From positions 1-12,181 of the forward strand of contig JAUXJK010000024.1 of NCBI GenBank assembly GCA_030624785.1: a stretch of 12,181 bases of DNA, written 5' to 3'. The first letter of the stretch is position 1; every line of letters starts with the position of its first letter. Positions 6,542 through 12,181 of the stretch are shown one piece after another. This stretch comes from Actinomycetes bacterium. Lineage in GTDB: Bacteria > Actinomycetota > Thermoleophilia > Gaiellales > Gaiellaceae. A program made the translations under genes and the position numbers. The notes below the pieces were generated by a model. That model saw nothing but the letters and a program-made list of their open reading frames with translations, did no database searches and was not told the DNA's origin.

Positions 6542-7881
6542 GATCTGTCGCACTCCTCGTTCGCAAGGATGGGCGGCTTCTGCGGCGCTCGCCGGCGCTG
6601 CTAGCGGCTCTGATCGTCTACCCGATCGTGATCGCAGTACTGGTGGGCCTGGTCGTCAGATTCGCGGGCGAGCAGCCCCGGGTCGCGCTTGTGGATCTCG
6701 ATGGCATTCCGCCGATCGTGGAGATCGGCGGGCAGGAGTTCGATGTAGATCAGATCATCGGGCAGACCATCGAGGACATCGAGCTCGTACGCCTCGACGC
6801 CGACGCAGCTGAACGTGCCCTGAAGGCCGGCGACGTGTTGGCCACCATCACGATCCCGGAAGGATTTGTTCGCGCGCTGAGGGGGATGCTTCGGAGCCCG
6901 CAGCTGCGGCTCGACTTCAACAGCGACGTACTCGGCACGCGGATCCTGAACAAGGTGCAAGCACTCGTGTTCTCGCTCAATCGACAGCTCGCCGAAACGT
7001 ATATCGCTGCCAATCTCGAGTATGTCGACCTGCTGACTGTCGGAGGTTCCGGGAGCTTTGCCGGAAGCTCGTTCGACGTTATCGGGCTGGAGGAGGCTGG
7101 CCGCCGCCTGCGCGCCTTGGGCGAGGCGAATCCGGATCTGCGGCCCGAGTTCGATGAGCTAGCGACCTTCGTCGATGAAGCAGGTTTGGCTCTCGCAGCC
7201 GTTGAGGACTCCCTTCGGGCGACCGCGCACCCGATCGAGCTCGTCGAAGCCGGAACGTCTGGTCGGGACGCCCTCCTCTCGGCTCTCGTCCAAGCGTTTG
7301 GCCTCGCACTAACGATCGCGTTCATCTCCGTCTTGCTGGCGGCAGGATCGCTCGCCTCCGAGCGGGACGAGAACGTCCTCGGCCGACTGTTGCGTGGCCT
7401 GGTTCGGCCGACGGAGCTGCTTGCCTCGAAGGTGATTCTTGTAGCGATTCTTGCTGCGCTCGTCGCGCTGATCCTGGCGATCGCTCTCGGCGTCCTGGTC
7501 GAATTGAATGGCGTGGCCTCTGAACATCCGTGGGAGCGGCTGCCCTTGCTTGTCCTTGGCTTTCTCGTGGCCGGCGCGTCGTTCGCTTGCTTCGGCACGC
7601 TTGTCGGTACCCGGACGCGTGACGCTCGCACGGCCACGCTCGTCGCGCTACTGATCGCACTACCCCTGATGCTGGTCGGGCTCGTACCGACCGAGTCGGT
7701 TGGCGGCGTCGGAATCGTCTCGGATCTGTTTCCCTTCAGCCACAGCGTTGATTTCTTCGACGCGGCGCTTGCCGACGCCGACCCGACGAGAGCGGTTCTG
7801 CGATCTACGGCCTGGCTCGTCGGGCTGGGGCTCGTTTACGGCACGGCTGCGCGGCTGGGCATGCGAAGATTGCTGGCGTGA
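6538..7881 (+). CDS. ABC-2 type transporter permease
   Basis: A 447-residue membrane protein whose ATG sits in the ATGA overlap with the ATPase gene, so the two are translationally coupled. Helix 1 is at about residues 19-42 after an RKDGRLLRRSP cytoplasmic start. A roughly 210-residue extracytoplasmic region follows (45-255), with a regular Asp/Glu-rich alpha/beta composition. Five more helices lie at about 257-280, 300-323, 337-357, 363-383 and 423-442. One helix, a large ectodomain, then a cluster of helices is the architecture of ABC-2 permeases of the NatB/YhgE type. The cytoplasmic loop ASERDENVLGRLLRGLVRPTELLASKVI (279-306) is the typical ABC-2 coupling region with conserved E and the 'P-x-x-x-L-x-x-K' element. 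Substrate unknown; drug, lipid, sodium or heme-related export are all possible, and heme export is only suggested by the downstream hemB. Confidence 0.88.
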   Translation: MRSVALLVRKDGRLLRRSPALLAALIVYPIVIAVLVGLVVRFAGEQPRVALVDLDGIPPIVEIGGQEFDVDQIIGQTIEDIELVRLDADAAERALKAGDVLATITIPEGFVRALRGMLRSPQLRLDFNSDVLGTRILNKVQALVFSLNRQLAETYIAANLEYVDLLTVGGSGSFAGSSFDVIGLEEAGRRLRALGEANPDLRPEFDELATFVDEAGLALAAVEDSLRATAHPIELVEAGTSGRDALLSALVQAFGLALTIAFISVLLAAGSLASERDENVLGRLLRGLVRPTELLASKVILVAILAALVALILAIALGVLVELNGVASEHPWERLPLLVLGFLVAGASFACFGTLVGTRTRDARTATLVALLIALPLMLVGLVPTESVGGVGIVSDLFPFSHSVDFFDAALADADPTRAVLRSTAWLVGLGLVYGTAARLGMRRLLA

Positions 7882-7903
7882 GGGTTCCACCAAGAGAGAC
7901 CAC

Positions 7904-8881
7904 GTGAGCGGCTTCCCGGCCGCTCGGCTGCGGCGGCTGCGTAGGACAGACGGCCTGCGCTCGCTCGTTCGGGAGAGTCATCTCGATCCCAGTCGGTTGG
8001 TTCTGCCCCTCTTCGTGTGCGAAGGCACGGATCGGCGGGAGCCGATCGACGGCTTGCCGGGCCACGAGCGGGTGAGCGTTGATCTTCTTCGCGACGAGAT
8101 CTCGGAAGCCGTCACATTGGAGCTGGGCGGCGTGCTGCTTTTTGGTGTTCCCGACGACAAGGACAAGGATGAGGCGGCCTCTGCCGCCTATGCGGTGGAT
8201 GGGATCGTCGCTCGCGCCGTGCAGGCTGCCAAGGACGCCGCACCCGAGCTTCCGCTGATTACTGACGTGTGCCTCTGTAGCTACACCTCGCACGGTCACT
8301 GCGGTGTGATCCACGATGGAGAGATCGCCAACGACCTGTCGGTCGAGATGATTGCGCGCGCTGCCCTGTCCCACGCCGAGGCGGGAGCCGATCTCGTGGC
8401 CCCCAGCGACATGATGGACGGACGCGTCGCCGCAGTTCGTACCGCGCTCGACGCCGAGGGTCATGAGCAGGTTGGAATCGTCTCCTACGCGGCCAAATAC
8501 GCCTCGGCTTTCTACGGCCCCTTCCGTGCCGCCGCCTCGTCGAACCCGTCGTTCGGAGATCGCCGGGGCTACCAGCTCGACCCTGCCAACCGACGCGAGG
8601 CTCTCAGAGAGATCGCACTCGATGTTGAGGAGGCCGCCGACATAGTCATGGTGAAGCCCGCCCTCAGCTATCTCGACGTGATCGCCGCGGCCCGCGCGAG
8701 GGTGGATCTTCCGCTGGCTGCGTACAGCACGAGTGGGGAGTACGCGATGGTCAAGGCCGCCGCCGAGCGAGGATGGGTCGACGAGCGCCAGGCTGCGCTC
8801 GAGCAGTTGATCGGCATTCGACGAGCCGGGGCCGACATCATCGTGACGTATTGGGCCAAAGAGGTTGCTCGGTGGTTGTAA
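7904..8881 (+). CDS. hemB: Delta-aminolevulinic acid dehydratase (porphobilinogen synthase)
   Basis: HemB condenses two 5-aminolevulinate molecules to porphobilinogen in heme and other tetrapyrrole synthesis. The 325-residue product has normal family length. The zinc site DVCLCSYTSHGHCG holds three cysteines (C123, C125, C133), marking a zinc-dependent rather than magnesium-only enzyme. The two active-site lysines are K198 in SYAAKYASAFYGPFR and K251 in VMVKPALSYLD, the latter forming the Schiff base. YSTSGEYAMVKAAAERGW near the C-terminus is also family-typical. I chose GTG 7904, which has AAGAGAGA about 5 nt upstream and gives the expected N-terminus (RLRRTDGLRSLVRE). The frame stays open back to 7700, but that extension lies inside the permease gene and is not family-like. 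The gene starts 22 bp after the permease stop and overlaps the next gene by 10 bp. Confidence 0.97.
   Translation: MSGFPAARLRRLRRTDGLRSLVRESHLDPSRLVLPLFVCEGTDRREPIDGLPGHERVSVDLLRDEISEAVTLELGGVLLFGVPDDKDKDEAASAAYAVDGIVARAVQAAKDAAPELPLITDVCLCSYTSHGHCGVIHDGEIANDLSVEMIARAALSHAEAGADLVAPSDMMDGRVAAVRTALDAEGHEQVGIVSYAAKYASAFYGPFRAAASSNPSFGDRRGYQLDPANRREALREIALDVEEAADIVMVKPALSYLDVIAAARARVDLPLAAYSTSGEYAMVKAAAERGWVDERQAALEQLIGIRRAGADIIVTYWAKEVARWL
8858..8864 (+). promoter_or_regulatory. Ribosome binding site fixing the start at GTG 8872
   Basis: AAAGAGG at 8858-8864, inside the end of hemB, lies 7 nt before GTG 8872. The alternative GTG 8887 has no comparable element. This supports a 10-bp overlap between hemB and the next gene. 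Confidence 0.55.
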
Positions 8882-9426
8882 GAACCGTGGGAGAATCGGC
8901 CGGAGTTCTCGAGACCATTGCTCGCGAGGCGAGCGCCGAGAGCACTCTGTGGCAAGAAGCACTTCGGCCGGAGGACGAGCGCGAGTCGGATGTGGTCTTC
9001 TCGGTGCTTGCAGATGAACACTACGCGCTCGCAACCGAGTCGATCTACGAGGGCTACCTGCTGCACTACGGGCGCCCGCGCATCTTCGCTCCCCACGATC
9101 CTGACGTCTCGATCCTGCTTGGTGACTACCTGTACGCACATGGCCTGGTACGGCTTGCGGAGGCGGGAACGGCAAGCGATGTGACAGAGTTCGCGCATCT
9201 GATCTCGCTCTGTTCTCAGCTGCGAGCTGCCAATGCTCCCGGCGACGGCGTGGCCTGGGTCGCGACGAGTGCATTGCTTGGTGCAACCGACGCGCGCCTT
9301 GAGCAGGCCCGAACGGCCCTGCGCCTCGAACGCGAAACGGCGCCCCTCGTTTCTCTAGCTCGCTCGCTCGTGGAGCCCGACCGCATCGATGGTGTGCTCG
9401 CGCGCCACGAACGCCGGCTTACCTAG
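8872..9426 (+). CDS. Uncharacterised helical protein; possible HepS-like polyprenyl diphosphate synthase accessory subunit
   Basis: A 184-residue protein, predicted almost entirely helical, with no signal peptide or membrane helix. I chose GTG 8872 because of the AAAGAGG 7 nt upstream; the frame is open to 8773 but that part lies inside hemB. I do not firmly recognise the family. The core YEGYLLHYGRPRIFAPHD then SILLGDYLYAHGLVRLAEAG and ISLCSQLRAAN recalls the 'L-x-GDY-x-x-x-x-x-x-L' helix of HepS, the small non-catalytic subunit of Bacillus heptaprenyl diphosphate synthase, and of polyprenyl synthetases generally. The aspartate-rich prenyl-synthase motifs (DDxxD) are absent, so it is not a catalytic subunit. 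Its position between hemB and a UbiD-family decarboxylase would suit menaquinone side-chain synthesis. This is inference from a short resemblance plus context; a scaffold or heme-related role is equally open. Confidence 0.7.
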   Translation: MVVRTVGESAGVLETIAREASAESTLWQEALRPEDERESDVVFSVLADEHYALATESIYEGYLLHYGRPRIFAPHDPDVSILLGDYLYAHGLVRLAEAGTASDVTEFAHLISLCSQLRAANAPGDGVAWVATSALLGATDARLEQARTALRLERETAPLVSLARSLVEPDRIDGVLARHERRLT

Positions 9427-9455
9427 TTCGCCTGGCTCCTTGCATGGGCATCGAC

Positions 9456-9461
9456 TACGAT
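9456..9461 (+). promoter_or_regulatory. Possible -10 element for a leaderless small gene
   Basis: TACGAT (TAnnnT form) ends 7 nt before ATG 9469. With a normal 6-7 nt discriminator, transcription would start at or next to the A of the ATG. No Shine-Dalgarno is present before that ATG. This spacing is the arrangement of leaderless actinobacterial genes. A -35 match at normal spacing is poor. Confidence 0.4.
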
Positions 9462-9468
9462 TGCGTCG

Positions 9469-9633
9469 ATGTTCGAGTTGCTCGCTGTGTTCACCCTTGC
9501 CGCGGAGAAGGCGCCCGAAGAAGAGGGTCGCGACATCATCATCGTCATGCTCGTGGTGGGCCTCATCTTCCTTGGCGTGGTAGTTGTGGGAGAGCTGACC
9601 AAATGGCTATCTCACCGACGTCGCAAGCATTAG
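9469..9633 (+). CDS. Small single-helix membrane protein, 54 residues
   Basis: ATG 9469 to TAG 9631-9633 encodes 54 residues. The layout is that of a real small protein: MFELLAVFTLAAEKAPEEEG at the N-terminus, a 20-residue hydrophobic stretch (about 23-40: IIIVMLVVGLIFLGVVVV), then GELTKWL and a basic tail (SHRRRKH). Positive charges after the helix predict a cytoplasmic C-terminus and an acidic external N-terminus. Codons favour G/C in third positions like the neighbours. The start has no ribosome binding site, but a TACGAT -10 ends 7 nt upstream. I know no named family for it. Its place between heme/quinone genes and qcrA suggests a small respiratory-complex or membrane-enzyme accessory subunit (inference). 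Two other frames are also open across this stretch (for example 9389-9583 and 9444-9698), but their products are Arg/Ser/Cys-rich and look like shadows. Confidence 0.7.
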   Translation: MFELLAVFTLAAEKAPEEEGRDIIIVMLVVGLIFLGVVVVGELTKWLSHRRRKH

Positions 9634-9725
9634 CGTCTCGCGCTCGGCGATCGCACACGAGCGGGCACTGCGAATGTCACAATACCTGCGATTGGTGATG
9701 CGACCTGACAGGAGCACGAGCGCCC

Positions 9726-11156
9726 GTGCGTGATCTACGCGAATGGGTCGAGACACTGCGTCGCGAAGGCGAGCTTGTTGAGATCGATGCGGAGGTCGAT
9801 CCGTATCTCGAAATGACTCAGATTGTCGATCGCACCGTCAAGGCGGGCGGTCCCGCGTTGCTGTTTCGAAACCCGAAGGGATCGGAACATCCCGTTCTAA
9901 TCAACCAGTTCGGAACGGAGCGGCGCATGTGTCTCGGCTTCGGCACACCGACCCTCGATCATGTTGCAAAGAAGCTCGAAGACGTACTCGAGATGCAACC
10001 ACCGCAGGGGCTCGTTCAAAAGGTCAAGGGTCTTGGAAAGCTCAAGCGCCTGGCGGACTCGCTTCCAAAGACAGTGCGCAGCGGAGCAAGCCAGGAGATC
10101 GTGCTCGAACCGAACCTTGATCTTCTACCGATTCAACACTGTTGGCCAGGAGACCCCGCGCCGTTTATCACGCTTCCAGCGGTGATCACCAAGGATCCGC
10201 GTACGGGATCGCGCAATGTCGGCATGTACCGAATGCAGAAGATCGATGCGACGTCGACGTTCATGCACTGGCAGCTCCACAAGGACGGCGCGGCAGATTG
10301 GCGTGGAATGGGTGACCGTCTCGAAGTAGCGGTTGCATTAGGACTCGATCCGATAACGGCGTACTCGGCCAGCGCCCCGCTGCCGAAACATCTGGACGAA
10401 TTCATGCTCGCTGGCTTCTTGAGAGGTCGACCCGTCGATCTGGTCAAGGGCAAGACTGTCGATCTCGAAGTGCCCGCCAACGCTGAGATCATCCTCGAGG
10501 GTTACATCGAGAAGGGAGAGCTCGGAACCGAAGGACCCTTTGGCGACCATACGGGCTACTACTCGCCGGCAGAGCCCTTCCCAATCTTCCATCTCACCTG
10601 CATGACGATGCGACGCGACGCCATCTATCCCTCGATCGTCGTCGGCGTGCCACCCGCTGAGGACGCTTGGCTGGGGAAGGCGACCGAGCGAATCTTCCTG
10701 CCTGCGGTGCGCATGACCGTGCCTGAGATCGTCGACTACGACCTCCCTGTAGCGGGCGCGTTCCACAACTGCGTCATTGTGTCGATTCGAAAGGCCTTCC
10801 CGGGGCACGCGAAGAAGGTCATGCACGCCATCTGGGGCCTCGGCATGCTGAGCCTTTCGAAGTCGGTCGTCGTGGTCGACGAGTCGGTTGACGTTCACGA
10901 CTACGAGAGCGTCTTCTTCCAGGCCTGTGCAAATGTCGACCCAAAGCGAGACCTGCTCATTTCGGAAGGCCCGCTTGATCAGCTCGATCATGCGGCGGCG
11001 CTTCATTGCTACGGCGGCAAGGTTGGTCTCGACGCGACGAACAAGTGGGCGTCAGAGGATGCGCGCCCCTGGCCGGAGCCAATCGAAATGTCGACCGAGA
11101 TCCAGGATCTTGTATCTCAACGATGGAGCGAGTACGGAATCGACCTCGATGGCTGA
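9726..11156 (+). CDS. ubiD: UbiD family prenylated-FMN decarboxylase (probable quinone biosynthesis)
   Basis: A 476-residue UbiD-family protein, normal in length, starting at GTG 9726 with AGGAG at 9710-9714 (11-nt spacing). UbiD enzymes use prenylated FMN to remove aromatic carboxyl groups; in bacteria lacking ubiquinone, homologues decarboxylate the naphthoate precursor of menaquinone. Visible features: N-terminal MRDLREWVETLRREGELVEI; the cofactor/metal segment SRNVGMYRMQ (N164, R169); HWQLHKDG (181-188); ASAPLPKHLDEFMLAGFLRG (215-234); EGPFGDHTGYYSPAEPFP (269-286) with the acidic residues E269, D274 and E283; and a C-terminal domain from about 330 onward with HAIWGLGMLSLSKSVVVVD. The conserved Asn, Arg and acidic catalytic set appear intact, so an active enzyme is expected, needing a UbiX-type prenyltransferase encoded elsewhere. 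The nearby qcrA supports menaquinone rather than aromatic catabolism, but UbiD members also act on other aromatic acids. Confidence 0.92.
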   Translation: MRDLREWVETLRREGELVEIDAEVDPYLEMTQIVDRTVKAGGPALLFRNPKGSEHPVLINQFGTERRMCLGFGTPTLDHVAKKLEDVLEMQPPQGLVQKVKGLGKLKRLADSLPKTVRSGASQEIVLEPNLDLLPIQHCWPGDPAPFITLPAVITKDPRTGSRNVGMYRMQKIDATSTFMHWQLHKDGAADWRGMGDRLEVAVALGLDPITAYSASAPLPKHLDEFMLAGFLRGRPVDLVKGKTVDLEVPANAEIILEGYIEKGELGTEGPFGDHTGYYSPAEPFPIFHLTCMTMRRDAIYPSIVVGVPPAEDAWLGKATERIFLPAVRMTVPEIVDYDLPVAGAFHNCVIVSIRKAFPGHAKKVMHAIWGLGMLSLSKSVVVVDESVDVHDYESVFFQACANVDPKRDLLISEGPLDQLDHAAALHCYGGKVGLDATNKWASEDARPWPEPIEMSTEIQDLVSQRWSEYGIDLDG

Positions 11157-11249
11157 GCGTGCCGGTTCGGGTTTGCCGTCCCGCCGACACCTTAGGTTGA
11201 ATATCAGCTAGCTTTACGCCCGGTCTGCCGACGCACCAGAAAGCAAGGT

Positions 11250-12176
11250 TTGACGGACAACTTTGAGCATCCAGACGAAGGACGCGCGTGGCTTTCGCCG
11301 TCGCTTGCGCCACTGGCCTTTGCCGCTGGACTAATCCTGGTCCTGATCGGACTCGTGACGGACTACATCGTGTTCGGTGTCGGCATCGCGATCGCCATCG
11401 TTGCCGGGTTTATTTGGGTCTACAACTCTTCGCGCGAAGTGCGCGAGGCGCCAGAGCCCGAGGTAGCCGACGAGCCGCCGGTCGAGGCCGCGCCCGCCGC
11501 GCCCGCGTCAGCTCAGTCGGCGCAGCGCTATAGCCGTGGCGGGCTCCTAACCGGAGCGACGATCGGCCTCGGCGCGGTCATTGGGGCCGCCGTCACGGTG
11601 CCGATCCTCGGCTTTGCTGTTGCTCCCGCCTTCATTGATCAGGGTGAGGATGACATCGATCTCGGGCCGATAGGCAACTTCCCCGAAGGGCAGTACGTCA
11701 TCGCTAACTTCGACTTCAAGCGGGTCAACAACGAAGTCGAAGCTCCCTCGGTGGCTAGGCGCACGGCGTACATTCGTAACAACGGGTTCGTGGGTGATCT
11801 CCCGAGTTTCACCATCCTGTCGAACCGCTGCGTTCACCTGGGGTGTCCCGTCCAGCCCGCCGGCCCAACCGGAGACGCCTCCGATGTCGACGGTCTGTCC
11901 GTGACGCTCGTACCCGTGCAACCCGCGAACTTCAGCTGTCCCTGTCACGGTGGCGCCTACGACACCGAAGGAAACCGCACGGCTGGCCCACCTGTTCGTG
12001 CGCTCGATCGGTACCAGTTCAAGATCGTGAACGGCAATCTGGTTCTCGCTGGCCGATTCAGCGTCTCCGAAGTGGATGGCCAGGGATCAGAGGCCAAGAT
12101 CAAGGCCTACAAGCTGTATCCGCCGGGAACGCATGTTGACGGTCCCGATCAATGGATGACCCCCTTGGTGAGCTGA
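11250..12176 (+). CDS. qcrA: Rieske iron-sulfur subunit of the cytochrome bc complex (QcrA)
   Basis: A 308-residue protein, the [2Fe-2S] subunit passing electrons from menaquinol to cytochrome c in the bc complex. Two helices lie at about 20-40 and 43-58, a Pro/Ala/Glu-rich linker at 62-95, and a third helix at about 98-127 carries the Rieske domain outside. Ligand boxes are CVHLGC (C194, H196, C199) and CPCHGG (C230, C232, H233): C194, H196, C230 and H233 bind iron, and C199-C232 form the disulfide. The three-helix N-terminus is the actinobacterial form. In that form the third helix usually carries a twin-Arg Tat motif; here the segment is RYSRGGLLTGATIGLGAVIG, with no adjacent arginines. 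The start is TTG 11250, since no ATG or GTG is in frame before the first helix; GAAAG lies 6 nt upstream (11239-11243). No ctaE or qcrC is upstream; ubiD is. Confidence 0.93.
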   Translation: MTDNFEHPDEGRAWLSPSLAPLAFAAGLILVLIGLVTDYIVFGVGIAIAIVAGFIWVYNSSREVREAPEPEVADEPPVEAAPAAPASAQSAQRYSRGGLLTGATIGLGAVIGAAVTVPILGFAVAPAFIDQGEDDIDLGPIGNFPEGQYVIANFDFKRVNNEVEAPSVARRTAYIRNNGFVGDLPSFTILSNRCVHLGCPVQPAGPTGDASDVDGLSVTLVPVQPANFSCPCHGGAYDTEGNRTAGPPVRALDRYQFKIVNGNLVLAGRFSVSEVDGQGSEAKIKAYKLYPPGTHVDGPDQWMTPLVS

Positions 12177-12177
12177 G

Positions 12178-12181
12178 ATGG
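12178..12181 (+). CDS. Start codon of the next gene (probably the bc-complex cytochrome b, qcrB)
   Basis: ATG at 12178-12180 follows the qcrA stop by one base, with GGTGAG at 12167-12172 placed 5 nt upstream. Only the first codon is inside the window. The product is unseen; qcrB normally follows qcrA, so this is a contextual guess. Confidence 0.4.

Noticed and set aside
6750..7637. 295-codon open frame on the - strand across the ABC permease gene
   Set aside because: The product is Ser/Arg/Thr-rich low-complexity sequence; the sense strand has a clear ABC-2 permease.
7700..7903. N-terminal extension of hemB back to 7700
   Set aside because: The extension lies inside the permease gene, is Cys/Arg/Ser-rich and is absent from the family; GTG 7904 has a good ribosome binding site.
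7805..9286. 493-codon open frame on the - strand across hemB
   Set aside because: It is antisense to hemB, whose catalytic motifs are unmistakable. Its product is Arg/Pro/Ser-rich without any recognisable domain, as expected for a shadow frame in high-GC DNA.
9634..9725. Possible extended -10 TGTCACAAT (9675-9683) before ubiD
   Set aside because: The hexamer CACAAT is plausible but there is no -35 and no supporting signal, so I did not list it as a feature.
11149..11211. 20-codon open frame overlapping the end of ubiD
   Set aside because: It is very short, Arg/Ser-rich and without a ribosome binding site or any family resemblance.
11157..11249. Possible promoter elements (TAGGTT, TAGCTT) and an AGCTAGCT palindrome before qcrA
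   Set aside because: No pair of -35 and -10 elements has convincing sequence and spacing, and the 8-bp palindrome is short enough to be chance. A promoter here is likely from context but I cannot place it.

Overview
The window looks like a chromosomal segment of a high-GC actinobacterium. GTG, TTG and apparently CTG starts are common, genes are tightly packed with 4-nt or short overlaps, some starts lack a Shine-Dalgarno, and the Rieske subunit has the long three-helix N-terminus typical of Actinobacteria. A deep branch such as Thermoleophilia is my guess from gene content and style; I could not test it by search. No rRNA, tRNA, CRISPR array, insertion sequence or phage gene is visible, and no stretch over 300 bases lacks a gene.

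Left block (1-3962, + strand): the 3' end of a diacylglycerol-kinase-like lipid kinase, an alkaline-phosphatase-superfamily phosphodiesterase, a GtrA-type four-helix membrane protein, and a large GT-C-like membrane glycosyltransferase with an extracytoplasmic PepSY-like domain. They are spaced 5-12 bp apart and read as one operon for making or decorating a lipid-linked envelope glycan (inference).

Middle block (3959-5778, - strand): a membrane-anchored LytM/M23-like protein followed by a YmdB-family metallophosphoesterase. The ymdB start appears to be a CTG that overlaps the upstream stop (CTGA). The ymdB stop and the glycosyltransferase stop overlap at the centre of a perfect 20-bp palindrome, so both proteins end in Val-Asp-Gly.

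Right block (5804-12181, + strand): an ABC ATPase and its ABC-2 permease (ATGA overlap), hemB, an uncharacterised helical protein that may resemble the HepS subunit of heptaprenyl diphosphate synthase, an unlisted 54-residue single-helix membrane protein with a leaderless-looking promoter, a UbiD-family decarboxylase, and the Rieske iron-sulfur subunit QcrA. The ATG of the next gene is at the very end. HemB (heme), UbiD (quinone decarboxylation) and QcrA (quinol:cytochrome c reductase) make this a respiratory-chain supply neighbourhood, which also suggests roles for the two unknowns between them.

Nothing here is a clear new defence or mobile system. The most distinctive signals are the palindrome with overlapping stops, two independent CTG starts that restore family-conserved N-termini, the PepSY-GT-C fusion, a LytM domain lacking a zinc histidine, and two unknown genes inside the heme/quinone/bc cluster.
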